NCBI GenBank assembly: GCA_900491605.1
Contig: UESW01004557.1
Span: forward strand, 186,001 to 250,000
DNA length: 64,000 nt
Source of the DNA: Calamus simplicifolius
Taxonomy: Eukaryota; Streptophyta; Magnoliopsida; Arecales; Arecaceae
Direction of reading: 5' to 3'
Under the pieces are notes generated by a model. That model saw only the letters and a list, made by a program, of their open reading frames with translations. It did not search any database and was not told the origin of the DNA. Made by a program: the position numbers and the translations under genes. This document shows, one piece after another, positions 23,185 through 35,431 of this stretch; positions within the stretch are counted from its first letter, which is position 1; every line of letters begins with the position of its first letter.

Positions 23185-23214
23185 GTAACTTATTGGAGAC
23201 GTTCCTTATCACCA
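23185..23214 (+). other. 30-bp exon that supplies the A of the start codon
   Basis: Bounded by acceptor CTGCAG (ends 23184) and donor GTAAGT (23215). The exon ends ATCACCA; joined to the next exon, which starts TGGTCCGG at 23588, it makes ACCATGG, an optimal plant start context. The first residues become MVREKDVCWEY, which fits the N-terminus of BED-zinc-finger hAT proteins. Confidence 0.7.
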
Positions 23215-25697
23215 GTAAGTTCTTTCAATTTAGTCATGTAATTTCTTGTGGAATATTGGATATATTTTGCAACTAGCCATCAATACTCATGGTAGTTGAT
23301 CCAAATATGCAGTAGTTTACTACAGAAAAAGCTTCTCATTTTTTAAACAAAATAATCAAGAAAGTAGGAGGGGCGTAATTTTGTGAGGGTTCGAATTGAT
23401 CTTAGGTGTCTTACCTCCTCAGCCGGTTGGTGCCTGCCCATAGGAAAGCATATTGTAAATGGAATATATGCACTTTAATCTTTTGATGATACACACATGA
23501 AACGCATTTCAAAGTTTTTTGAAAGTTTTTTGCCTTTTCTTTTTTTTTTTAACTACAAAGATACTTGATCTGTATACGTTACTCCAGTGGTCCGGGAGAA
23601 AGATGTTTGCTGGGAATACTGTGATAAGATGGAGGGAAACAAGGTTAGATGCAAATTTTGCCTCAGAGTCTTGAATGGGGGCATTAGTAGATTGAAATTT
23701 CATTTGTCTCGGTTGCCAAGCAAAGGTGTCCACCCATGTAGCAAAGTAAGAGATGAAGTTACTGACAGGGTGAAAGCTATTATAGCGATGAAAGAGGAGG
23801 GCAAGGAAGCTGCCAGTGCTAGAAAACAGCAACTTGCTGAAGCTAAATCTCCTAGATTAATTTCTAGTCCAAAAGTGCTTATGCCTCCTGTTGAGACAAC
23901 GCCTCCAGCGGTGAAACTACTTACTGGATGTACAACCATCAGGCCTCAACCTTCTTTGGAAGTAGAGAGATGTATTGCTGAACTCTTTTTGAAAACAAAT
24001 TGGATTTCAGTGTCGCACACTCTTCCTCCTATAAACTTATGCTGGAAGCAATTGGTGGCCCAGGTTTCAAAGGGCCATCAGTGGAAGCTCTGAGGACAAC
24101 ATGGTTGCAAAAGCTCAAATCTGAAATCACTTTGCAAATAAAGGAGATTGAAAAAGACTGGGCAACGACGGGCTGTACGATCATAGCTGACACATGGACA
24201 GATAACAAATCAAGAGCTTTAATTAATTTCTTTGTGTCATCTCCCTTGGGAACCTTTTTTCACAAATCTGTCGATGCTTCTACATACTTCAAAAATACCA
24301 AATACCTCTGTGATTTGTTTGATTCAGTTATTCAAGATTTTGGCCCAGAAAATGTTGTTCACATAATCACGGACAATGCCTTGAATTATGCAAGTGTGGG
24401 AAATCACATTATGCAGAGCTACAATACTATTTTCTGGTCTCCTTGTGCTTCTCATTGTCTGAATTTGATCTTAGAAGACTTTTCCAAAGTTGATTGGGTG
24501 ACCCGATGTATCTTACAAGCACAATCTATCACAAGATTTATATATAACCATACTTGGTTGCTTGATTTAATCAGAAAATTCACTGGTGGTCAGGAGCTTG
24601 TCCGCACTGGTATTACGAAGTCTACATCAATCTTTCTTACTTTGCAGTCAATGTTGAAACACAAATCAAGATTGAAACATATGTTCAACTGTCCAGAATA
24701 TTCATCTTCTCCTTATGCCAGTAGACCTCATAGTATGGCTTGCATTGACATTCTTGATGACAACGAATTTTGGAGAGGAGTTGAAGAAATTGCAGCTGTT
24801 TCTGAACCTCTGTTGAAAGTAATGAGGGATGTCTCAGGAGGGAAATCTGCAATCGGGTCTATATATGAATCTATGACCAAGGCAAAAGACTCCATAAGGA
24901 CTTACTACATAATGGATGAAGGTAAATGTAAGACATTTCTAGACATAGTTGATAGAAGGTGGCAGAATCAGCTTCATTCACCCCTCCATGCAGCAGCAGC
25001 CTATCTGAACCCCAGCATTCAGTACAATCCAGAAGTTAAATTTCTTGGAATCATTAAAGAGGAGTTCATTGCTGTTCTGGACAAACTGCTGCCAACTCCT
25101 GAACTGAGACATGATATCACAGCTCAAATATTTCTGTTTAGAAAGGCACAAGGGATGTTTGGTTCCAATCTAGCTAGAGAGGCACGCACTACCACCCCTC
25201 CTGGTATGGTATTCATCATTTTTTAGTTTCAATTCTATAATCTGGATATACATATAACTCTTATGACATTGATCTTGCTGACGATTGCATATTTAGGGAT
25301 GTGGTGGGAACAGTATGGTGATTCAGCACCTGGTCTACAACGTGTTGCTGTTAGAATACTTAGTCAAGTTTGCAGTACTTCTACCTTTGAGAGAAACTGG
25401 AGCACTGTTCAGCAGATTCACTCGGAAAAACATAATAGGCTAGATAAGGAGACAATGAGTGATCTTCTTTACGTTCACTACAATCTCAAGCTTCGCACAA
25501 GGGGAAAGCCAGCAGATGTGGATCCTATTGTACTTGATGAAATAGACATGACCTCGGATTGGGTGGAAGAGACAGAAAACCCAAATCCAACCCAGTGGCT
25601 AGATAGATTTAGTTCTGCCTTGGATGGTGGGGATTTGAATACTAGGCAGTTTAGCAGCGCCATTTTTGGCCCAAATGACCATATTTTTGGTTTGTGA
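23214..25697 (+). CDS. hAT-transposase-derived protein: BED zinc finger, DUF659, hAT dimerisation domain
   Basis: The product is a likely nuclear DNA-binding protein derived from a hAT transposase, about 670 residues. It opens MVREKDVCWEY. The BED finger is at about residues 15-55 (C-x2-C in VRCKFC, then H and C in KFHLSRL and HPC). A charged linker follows, then the DUF659 region at about 175-330 (IIADTWTDNKSRALINFFV, HIITDNALNY, CASHCLNLILED). The hAT dimerisation domain closes the protein (MWWEQYGDSAPGLQRVAVRI, STFERNWSTV). Exons are 23185-23214, 23588-25203 and 25297-25697; the last intron is GT-AG and phase 1. One frame break lies at 23986-23990, a run of five T where six would keep the frame (AELFF then ENKLDFS). 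That could be an assembly error or a real lesion. There are no terminal repeats near it, so it looks like a host gene. Confidence 0.8.
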
Positions 25698-25910
25698 TGG
25701 CACCTTGCTCAAATTAACTCATGCTCATCTTTGGACAAATGATGTTAAATATAAGCTTCTTTTGTATTATCATTTCAGCCCTAATTTGGTGCTTTATCCC
25801 TGATAGGGAACCTTGTTTGCAGGCTTCCTATTTGTTTTTCTGTAACCATCTGGAATATATATAAGCAGACACTTCAAATGTACACACATGCATTCATACA
25901 TAGAGTCACA

Positions 25911-25945
25911 GAGAGAGAGAGAGAGAGCGAGAGATAGAGGGAGAG
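25911..25945. repeat. GA microsatellite
   Basis: Mostly (GA)n with a few interruptions, about 215 bp after the hAT-gene stop, probably within or just past its 3' untranslated region. Confidence 0.9.
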
Positions 25946-27939
25946 TAGGGCTTATTCACCAAACAAATTATGCTCTTGGAAAATCTAAGGTATGTGAAAT
26001 ATTGATGGAATATTTGAATATTTGTTGCTACAAATGTAAGAAAAGAGCAAGATAACTATTATTGAAATGCTGATTGTTGTAATAATGTGTGCTTAGGGAT
26101 CACTTGTCTCACAAAAGTGAGCTCTGATCTGTTACTACACACTTAATTATTACTGGTGTTATCGCATGTGCAATATCATTTTCATTCCTTGTTTGATTGT
26201 GCTAGTTGATAACAGTGTTCCTTTTTCTGGTTCTATGGAGGTTCCATGAGATATTCTATAAAATATGAATATTTAGGAGTGCATCAGTATAAATGTTTAG
26301 TCTCCATGGAAGGAAATATTACGGCAAGGCCATGTACATCATATGTCTTCATGGACTGATGTGTGTTCTCCATCATGCAACAAAGTCCATCCCTGATAGG
26401 TAAACTTTACTAATATGCTTTCGATATTCTACAATAAAAGGAGTGATCATATCTATACTTAGATGTTTTGTGTAACAGATATGCAGTTGTGTTTTCTTAC
26501 ATGCACAAATAGTTTGAAAAAAAAGTTTTGATGTTGTTGAGTTTTGCCTATCAACTTGGAAGAACGCAGTTCTTATAGACTAGTCATCGGTAAATGCAGT
26601 TTCTGAATGGGAAGCATCTACATTGACAGTTATTTTACTGCAGAAGCTCAGACGATTTCACAAAGCCAGTTGATAAAAAGAGGTTGTATGCTTAAAATAT
26701 GTTGTTAAGCCAGTTGATCAAAAGAAATTCTATTCCTAGACTCATGATTGCAACACTGAAGTGACGCTATATTGGTGTTAATTTTTCAAATAATGTAGCT
26801 CGGGCCACTTACTCATGAAATACTTGTCCAGAGGAAAATATTATTATTCGTTTTTTTTTTTTTTTTTTTGAAAGCACCTCCGGCATGGAAAGAACCAGAG
26901 GTTGGTAAAACAGTATCAGGTCCGAAGGATATCAAGTTTGTTTGTTAGCTACTCACAGGTTGCACACCGCACTCTGGATCTTGTCTACTGTCTTTTTGAA
27001 TAAGGAAGCTGTTTCTTTTCTCCATGCTTATTAGGCCAAGTTTTTTGGAATATATCTGGCACATTCTGTTTCAAGCCAAACTACAAATCTGATGGTGAGT
27101 CCAGTCGCATTAAACAATTTTCTATATAATCTATAATTTTACTTTTGTCTCTGAATAGATACTGTTCACTGATTTTATTCAAAGTTTTAATTTGAAATAA
27201 CAAGAAATGGTATGCTTTCTTGTAAACATTTCCTTTCAATGGAATGCTTTCTTGATGCTTTCTTGTAATTAGTCCAGATGCCATTTTGTTTCCATCCTCT
27301 GTGACTTTATTTACTTTGGCAAGTAAGTTTAAACTGCCAAACAGGTCGAAACATTTAAAAAGCGTGTATCCTATAGGTTGAGACCATTTTTGGCTGCATA
27401 AATTTTTTTTTTTTCCTTCCTTACTTATGGGTCCTGTAAAAGTTTGGTCTATGGCTATGGATCTAAGAGGCTATCAGTGTCGGTGTTCAGTGGTTTGCAT
27501 TTGTCTGAACCTTCAGACTCACAGTAAATTTGTTTAGCTGATTTTGTGTTATATGAATTCTTCCATGATCTAGTGTGCTTATCTGCAGGAATTTATCTTT
27601 TCTTTTTTTTTTTTTCTGATCTGCAAGAAGTTTGCAAAACAAAAATGCAGTTTGGTATTCAAAAATTCACCAGTATAAGTAAACCATGTGGAGTTATAAA
27701 ACTGTGAATCTCACCCAAAAAAATTAGTAAAACGATGTAACGCCAGTATCGGTTCTCAATTATAACTACGCTCTCAGTGTAGGCAACTTCATCGAGATTA
27801 AGAATTTCAATTTTGATGATGCAGCAGTAGAAAAATAATTTATTTGTCTTCTAGTAATTTTAAGAATTTTATCAAACATGAAAAATAAAACGGTTTTTTC
27901 GAAGCATGGAATGTTTGCATCAGTAGAAAAATAATTTTA

Positions 27940-27968
27940 TGACAATAGGGGCTCTCTCCCTATTGTCA
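27940..27968. repeat. Perfect hairpin, 11-bp arms
   Basis: TGACAATAGGG and CCCTATTGTCA are exact reverse complements separated by GCTCTCT. It may be the end of a decayed DNA transposon or a small-RNA foldback. Surrounding sequence shows no longer pairing by eye. Confidence 0.8.
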
Positions 27969-28086
27969 CAAGCTGGAAACTTTTTTAAACCGAGATTACA
28001 ATGAAAAATGATTCATTCTCTCAAAAACATTAATAAGTTCAGTTATAACAGTTTCTCCTTTCTAGCAAATACTTCAAAAATAGCCG

Positions 28087-28103
28087 GGCGATTTGAAATC
28101 GCC
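28087..28103. repeat. Short dyad GGCGATTT-G-AAATCGCC
   Basis: Eight-base arms around a single base. It stands out because it is GC-containing within AT-rich sequence. No associated feature was found. Confidence 0.7.
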
Positions 28104-28574
28104 GGACTTTAGTACTATATTTAAACTTTAAAGTTTGGATAGAGCGATTCAAAATGGGTATAATCTGTCATTTCTTGTTACAGCATCTCTTAAACATGCA
28201 CTCATAGATAAGCATCAAAACATTAAAACTTCACTTTACCTCATGAAAAACTCATGAAAATTCTTAAATATTTATAAAAAATAAAAAAAATCTATATATA
28301 TACCTCGTTGGTTAATCTTTATGAGTGAAGCAATGGATTATTAGAAATGATATTTGCATTTGGATTAAGAATGCTTGTGATATTTATAATTAAATTTGCA
28401 TTTAGATTTGGATTACATAAGAGGAGCATGTAGTGTAGATAAATAAGTCATTAAGTTCATTTTCCGGAACCTACCACGACACCTGCCATTAGCCAAGTCA
28501 AGAGAGAAATAATACACAACTACAATTTCAAAATAACTCTACGTGACCAGGGCACATTTCTTTATATATATATA

Positions 28575-28598
28575 AGATAGATAGATAGATAGATGTTG
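28575..28598. repeat. GATA microsatellite
   Basis: About six copies of the tetranucleotide following a TATA run. Confidence 0.85.
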
Positions 28599-30369
28599 AT
28601 TATTATATCACAGATGGACAATAAAATGTCAATAATTCATTGTTATCCATAACGTATGTATAACGTCAGATATTGTAAGGATATTATTTTAAGTTGTATT
28701 GCTGCCTGCAAGAATCAGAAATATAAGTATAGATTAAGTGTTTTCAAAGTATAAGAAGGGTCATTATAAATTCTCGAATCTTCTACTCTTCATGGAGTTG
28801 CTGAGAGGAAGGACAAGGTTGTTAAGAATCCTAATTTTTATATTTGAGTTAAAATAAAGTCATATTTAATCTAATTTGGTTCAAGTTATATCTTCGAAAA
28901 CAAAGTATATCAATTTTTGAATTAAATAAATCAAATAATGAAGTTATACATTAGTGATTTGAATTATTAAATATGATTGGTCATCTTCAAATTACTCATA
29001 AAAAAACAAATCATATAATTCAAAGAAATTTTTTTTATGTGCATATCATTTGATTAAAAAATAAATATTATTTAAATTATTTAATTTATTTGTTTATAAA
29101 TAAATAAATTTTTTTCTTAGAAATAGTAAATATCAATCCTTAATGTGAAATCTCAATTATGTAATTCAAAAATGTTTTAGACGTTACACAAGATGTACTT
29201 TAATCTTCTAATATTTTATTATAATCTTCAACGAGGGCTACCATGCGAGTGATTTCTAAGGCAACCATTGACAGCCAAATTTGTTGAATAGCATCAAGTG
29301 CAGTACCGTTGAGATAATACATGGGCATTTGTTGTTTTTAAGTCATTTGTTAAGCTCATCATGATCTCCTCAAGGTGGTTAGCTGGCATTTCAGTTGACT
29401 TCAAAATTTTCTACATGAACGAACTCAACTGGACTTCACTCATATTTAATTAAGATATTATTATAAAAACTCTATATATATATCAATACATAACTATGGT
29501 TGAGATTTGAGAGATACCATGGACAAATTTAATTCGTAAACTTATTATTTTAAAGTCTAGATCTCTTGCTAGAGTGGTTGCTTGAGCTGAGAGTTCTACG
29601 TGCCACTTTCTGTCTAATGGTTGCGTATATCTTACGTGTTATCCCGAGAAACCCGTGCCCTCCCTCTAAAAAAAATAAAAATAAAAAATCGGCCAATGAG
29701 TTCATGGGTTGCTGAGAGAAGCCCATCACTTTAGCGTTAGCGTGATTGAATAAACCAAAAAGACTTACAGTCCTTTGGTGCAATAAGCGCTAAGATACAA
29801 ATTAATTATACATTGATACCATCATATATGTAATAATTCAAAATGGGTCTTAATGTGCCGCATGTGCAGATGCGTAAGTGCTAAGTTAATTTACATTTTA
29901 TGTGCATTTGCTTTATAATTATACAGTAAATTTTTTATTTTCATAAACAAATCCTCAATGCATCATCAAACAGATGCATGGCTTGTATTCGTGTTATCAT
30001 ACGTGCTACGCATGTTAAAGATTATTAAACTTTGGTATGCATGATATTATTATGAGTGCATGATTAATTCAAAGTTATGCATGATATTATGAGCACATGA
30101 TTAATTCTTTCAATTAGTACGTGCTTGCCATGGGCGGTGCGGTAAATCTTTTCCTAGACTTTGATTGTGATTGCTGGCCCGTTGCACCCTTGTTTCGGTC
30201 TTAATCTCCTACAGATGGCGTTGTTGCGTGGGGGCATCACCCATCGTTTGGTCTCACATCTCCGGGAAGGAAAAGACTTTATGCATTGTATTCGGTACAA
30301 TAAGTTCTATGTAAGTTGCACCATTTCTTTTATTAGATCACATACATATGATACCCATTAAAAAATGTT

Positions 30370-31040
30370 AAGACACCTTTACGATATTTTGATAAAAAAA
30401 ATTATGACATTTTGATGAAAAAAATTACGACATCCCAATTTTAAAATTATGATACCATAGTTATAAAATTACTATACCCATTCAAAAAGCCAAAAAAATT
30501 ATGATACCCCAGTTGTAAATTTACGATACCGTAGTTATAAAATTACGACACCCATTCAGAAAATGTATTTGTACACAAATTTCAAAAAAAAAGCTAAACA
30601 GATATTAATGCATGTCACGTCAAAATTTAAGATGACACCCAGTTGTAAACTTATACATCGTAGTTATAAAATTAAGACACCCATTAAGAAAGTCAAAAAA
30701 ATTACGACATCCCAATTGTAAATTTACGATACTATAGTTATAAAATTACGACACTCACTCAGAAAATGTATTTGTACACAAATTCCAATAAAAAGTTTAA
30801 CGAGTATTAATGTAAGTCACTTTAAAATTTAAGATGATAAACTTACGACACCATAGTTATAAAATTAAGATACCCATTCAGAAAGCCAAAAAAAATTACG
30901 ACATCCCAGTTGTAAATTTACAACACCTAGTTATAAAATTATGACACCCATTCAGAAAACGTGCATGACAGCTTATACATAAATTTTAAAAAAATAAAAA
31001 TATATTAATGCATGCCACGTCAAAATTTAAGATGGTATGA
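30370..31040. repeat. About three copies of a roughly 200-bp AT-rich tandem repeat
   Basis: The phrases ATTACGACACCCATTCAGAA, CCCAGTTGTAAATTTACGA and TTAATGCATGTCACGTCAAA recur in the same order. The last phrase recurs at spacings of about 206 and 198 bp. Within each copy shorter segments (TAGTTATAAAATTACGACACC) are repeated again. There is no coding potential. It ends shortly before the 616-bp triplication. Confidence 0.8.
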
Positions 31041-31138
31041 CTTGTTGCATTGGAGGTGGTGTAGAAAGAGTTGTTTTTTTTATATATATAATCGAGCAAT
31101 CACATTAATGGGATGCGAGAGTAGCCTAAGAGATCAAG

Positions 31139-33012
31139 AGTAAGAAACCCTTGTAAAAGAAAGGGATTTCGTCCCCTAGAGACCATGAACAACCAAAGGA
31201 ATGCTATGCTACAAACGAAGCAATCCAGTCAGCTGATGTATTCATCTTTCGATAGACATAATAGACTGAAACCATCACCGAATCCTACAGAAGCCTCTTG
31301 ATATCATATAGAAGACGGGTGCATCGCATAGGTCTCATCCATCATATATTCAATTGATAACTACCAAAAAAATTCTCCTCGACGATGATGCTCTCAGTTT
31401 GTAGCTGTTAAGTCGCTCTAGCTAACGTTCTAAGTTTAATATTTGAAATAGAAGGCTCATCAAGAAAGATTCTTCTTTCTTCGGACCACTAGGATTCTTT
31501 TCTAGTCATTTCGAATGATGTATTCAGCTCCTTTTTATTATACCTCGGATGATGCTACTTTTAAAGTTATCTTAACAAATCTTAGGAAAGGAGGTTCATA
31601 TTCCTACGGGCACTGCGAAGCAGCAAAGGAGTCCCACGGACATGGGGTAGGCGACGTGAATTCCCCTTTCGAATGGCCAGAATATGAAGACTTTTCCTCT
31701 TTCGAATGGCCCACACGGTGTCATTGTCCCAACCGTAAATGCTCAACGTTGAAAGAGTAAGAAACCCTTGTAAAGGAAAGGGATTTCTTCCCCTAGAGAC
31801 CATGAACAACCAAAGGAATGCTATGCTACAAACGAAGCAATCCAGTCAGCTGATGTATTTATCTTTCGATAGACATAACAGACTGAAACCATCACCGAAT
31901 CCTACAGAAGCCTCTTGATATCATATAGAAGACGGGTGCAATGCATAGGTCTCATCCATCATATATTCAATGATAACTACCAAAAAAATTCTCCTCGACG
32001 ATGATGCTCTCAGTTGTAGCTGTTAAGTCGCTCTAGCTAACGTTCTAAGTTTAATATTTGAAATAGAAGCTCATCAAGAAGATTCTTCTTTCTTCGGACC
32101 ACTAGGATTCTTTCTAGTCATTTCGAATGATGTATTCAGCTCCTTTTTATTATACCTCGGATGATGCTACTTTTAAAGTTTATCTTAACAAATCTTAGGA
32201 AAGGAGGTTCATATTCCTATGGGCACTGCGAAAGCAGCATAGGAGTCCCACGGACATGGGGTAGGCGACGTGAATTCCCCTCTTTCGAATGGCCCAGAAT
32301 ATGAAGACTTTTCCTCTTTCGAATGGCCCACACGGTGTCATTGTCCCAACCGTAAATGCTCAACGTTGAAAGATAAGAAACCCTTGTATAAAGGAAAGGG
32401 ATTTCTTCCCCTAGAGACCATGAACAACCAAAGGAATGCTATGCTACAAACGAAGCAATCCAGTCAGCTGATGTATTCATCTTTCGATAGACATAACAGA
32501 CTGAAACCATCACCGAATCCTACAGAAGCCTCTTGATATCATATAGAAGACGGGTGCAACTCATAGGTCTCATCCATCATATATTCAATTGATAACTACC
32601 AAAAAAATTCTCCTCGACGATGATGCTCTCAGTTTGTAGCTGTTAAGTCGCTCTAGCTAACGTTCTAAGTTTAATATTTGAAATAAAAGGCTCATCAAGA
32701 AAATAGAAGGCTCATCAAGAAAGATTCTTCTTTCTTCGGACCACTAGGATTCTTTCTAGTCATTTCGAATGATGTATTCAGCTCCTTTTTATTATACCTC
32801 GGATGATGCTACTGTTAAAGTTTATGTTAACAAATCTTAGGAAAGGAGGTTCATATCCCTGTGTGCACTGCAAAAGCAGTATAGGAGTCCCACGGACATG
32901 GGGTAGCCGACGTGAATTTCCCTCTTTCGAATGGCCCAAAATATGAAGACTTTTCCTCTTTCGAATGGCCCACACGGTGTCATTGTCCCAACCGTAAATG
33001 CTCAACGTTGAA
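31139..33012. repeat. 616-bp unit repeated three times in tandem
   Basis: Copies are at about 31139-31755, 31756-32371 and 32372-33012. Each starts TAAGAAACCCTTGTA and ends AATGCTCAACGTTGAA. They are near-identical apart from small indels; the third has a short duplication containing AGGCTCATCAAGAAA. The composition is more balanced than the AT-rich flanks. I see no conserved long frame. The style suggests organellar, particularly mitochondrial, non-coding DNA, but I cannot confirm this. The array ends about 60 bp upstream of the TATA box of the gene at 33168. Confidence 0.9.
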
Positions 33013-33073
33013 GGCCTGACGTACAGTTGATAATCTTATCCACAGTAAACACCTCACCGCCCTAGTCCCTTTC

Positions 33074-33080
33074 TATAAAG
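33074..33080 (+). promoter_or_regulatory. TATA box of the small gene at 33168
   Basis: TATAAAG followed by a CT-rich, then AG-rich leader of about 65 bp before the ATG, a typical plant arrangement. Confidence 0.65.
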
Positions 33081-33167
33081 GAGCTCCTCCTCCTTCAAGA
33101 GATTTGAGGCAACCATTTCCGTCATCTGAACTAAGATAGGAGGAGGAAGAGAATAATACAGAGAGAG

Positions 33168-33428
33168 ATGAGTACTGGGAGTGGCATGGCGTCGATGGCC
33201 CAGGGGGTGGCGAAGGCTGCGCCTGCGGGGGGATCAAGCGGGGTGCCGCAGAAGGGGAAGGAGAGGACGAGCTCGTTCCAGGTGCCGTCGCACCGCCCCC
33301 GCGACGGCGGCGGTAGCAGGGCCGACGCCGAGGTCATGCCGGAGTGGAAGCTTAAATTGCTCTGCACCGAGTACTTCGGTGTCCCGCCCACCATGAGAGG
33401 AAGCTTGCATCTGGGTGGCTGCTTCTGA
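33168..33428 (+). CDS. Small GC-rich gene, 86-residue protein of unknown function
   Basis: The frame starts at an ATG preceded by GAGAGAG and opens MSTGSGMASMAQGVAKA. The first 55 residues are Gly/Ala/Ser-rich and basic (GVPQKGKERTSSFQV, SHRPRDGGGSRAD), probably disordered. The C-terminal part VMPEWKLKLLCTEYFGVPP looks like a short folded or binding segment. There is no signal peptide or membrane segment. It is far more GC-rich than its flanks, has a TATA box 90 bp upstream, and its 3' flank carries a CT microsatellite, all of which support a real plant gene. I do not recognise the family. Alternative frames on both strands are also open because of base composition, but this frame has the best start context. 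Confidence 0.65.
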   Translation: MSTGSGMASMAQGVAKAAPAGGSSGVPQKGKERTSSFQVPSHRPRDGGGSRADAEVMPEWKLKLLCTEYFGVPPTMRGSLHLGGCF

Positions 33429-33541
33429 AAACAAAAGCTATGGGTTGTTCTACATACGTACCCTCTTTATTTCTAATTCCTGGGGAAATGGTTTGATGCA
33501 TGTAATGTTTGTATGGTAAACTTTTGTAAATAGTAGCTAAA

Positions 33542-33565
33542 TCTCTCTCTCTCTCTCTCTCTCCC
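33542..33565. repeat. CT microsatellite
   Basis: Twelve CT units about 110 bp after the stop of the small gene, likely in its 3' untranslated region. Confidence 0.9.
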
Positions 33566-35431
33566 ATGTGGGGGGATTAGAGTGTATTTTGTGTGAGTTT
33601 GATGTTCATGATCTTGCCTAGCTTGAATCATGTAGCTATGGGTTTGTATTTTTTTTTGGAAGGATGAGCAATATAATTATGAAGCAAGGGTGTATCAGAT
33701 CAAAATATCATGAAATTTCCTGGGATTTCCTTCTGCGGTTCCTAATTCAGGTTGGTTCGGTTGTTATATGTATATTTGTGAAACAGTGGGGAAGAGCGTG
33801 TTTCCTCCACTAAATTTTATTTAAAATTTTAAAAAAAAATCAAGGAAGAATAAGGAAGAAAAGAAAAAAAAAGTAAGTTGCAATGATTTTTATGGAACTC
33901 CAGGCGTATCTGATAAACTAAATCCTAAAGGTTGACAGATTTTTTTGTTCAAAAAATATTTGAATGCTCTGGATGCACGCATGCCACATAAATTTTTTGG
34001 CACTTTCTTTCTCCTCCTTAGATCCTTGCCAGATCCTCAAAGGCAAACAACACATGAGAACTCGCCAGAAATTCCAAAATTGAACTGTGAGAACGAAAAT
34101 TTGGTGAACAAATGGTTCATAGATTCTTGATTGGTCTCATACAACGCTCAGTACTCAGTTTTTGTTACCTAGGATCAGATCCAGCTTAAAAAAAAAATTT
34201 AGACCCTTTTCTTGTTGCACATTAAACCTTATTTCCGCTTTATTTGTGGATCAGCTTTATGGCGGTGTGGATGTAGGTTAGCGGGGAAAGTCGTCCCCTT
34301 CTCCCGATAACGATTGCTTGAAAGTAACCGATAACTGCTGTCCACCACGCTTAATCAACCTTATTATGTTAATTGCTTGTGTGACTCTCAGTAGGCAGGG
34401 GAAGAATGGCCATTGAATTCGCTGGCCTGATATATTTAATTCTAATGATCAATGGATTAGTCTACTGGTTTTTATGGAGAAGGTCTCATGGATGGAATCA
34501 TACGATTATGATGTTAGTGGATATTGATGTGGATTATGAAGAATGGATCGTTATAGCTTGTCTGTAGTGTTTCCTTGTCTCTCTTATCGGAGAGCATGGA
34601 CATGGTTTTTGAGTGAGTTCATGAGTTAAAAGATAAAATTATGAGAAAATTTTAAACCAATCATTTTTAAATAAAATAAATAAAAATAGTTTCAATTAAA
34701 GAAGTAAAGTAATTTTTTTTCCTGCAAAATTAAGAGGTGTGGACGAGGCCCACCAGCTTTTCGCTATTTGCTGAGGTTTGTTTTGCTTAGTAAAAGGCCT
34801 TGCATCAGACCTTAAGGAATAGGCCATATAATTTTCTTCTTCTTCTTTTTTTTTTTTTTGACAATCTTGTTGGATTAAAAAGTTAAATCTGATTAAATGT
34901 AATTATAAAAAAAAACTTAACAATCCATAACAATTCAAAAATTCATTCGAATAAAGTAGGCAAAAGATTATTATTCTAACTACTAAATTCTATATAAATA
35001 TTAAGATCTTCATTGTTATTGTAAAACTAAATAAAATGTTGGAATCTCTCTTACAATTTTGTATCAGAAAGAAAGAGAAAAGAAGAAATAACCGTAGATC
35101 CGCCTCTAGATTCGTCTCCTCCCTGTTTCCGCTTCCATCCAATAAAGGTCATGCTGACAAGCTGATGGCATACTCCGAATATATTTTATTGGTTGATGGT
35201 ATTAATCTGCTTAAAGTCTGGTGCTGTATCGATACCCTCTAGCAATGCAATCGTTGGTATTGATTTTAATACTGGAGTAGGTACTAAGCTTGCATGTCGC
35301 TTCATTTTCAAGAAAAATAAACCAGGCGCCCATCAATTCATGTCGTCAGATAATAAACTTAAGTAGAAGAGGGTATTGGCAAGGAAAAATATCAGATAAT
35401 CAGGCATTTTCAGAGAAACAAGTCGAGATTC
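33566..35431. other. Intergenic sequence up to element B
   Basis: AT-rich with A and T runs (for example near 33830 and 34850). A few short frames, such as 33945-34130 and 35036-35242, show no recognisable motif. Nothing else could be supported. Confidence 0.65.

Larger units (their letters stand above)
25946..30369. other. AT-rich intergenic sequence
   Basis: No supported gene. It contains a T run near 26850-26869, an 11-bp perfect hairpin (27940-27968), a short dyad (28087-28103) and a GATA microsatellite (about 28575-28598). A 66-residue frame at 30161-30361 has no recognisable features. Confidence 0.65.

Noticed and set aside
31515..32536. Frames of 60-90 residues in the 616-bp repeat
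   Set aside because: The copies shift frame relative to each other by small indels, so no protein is maintained.
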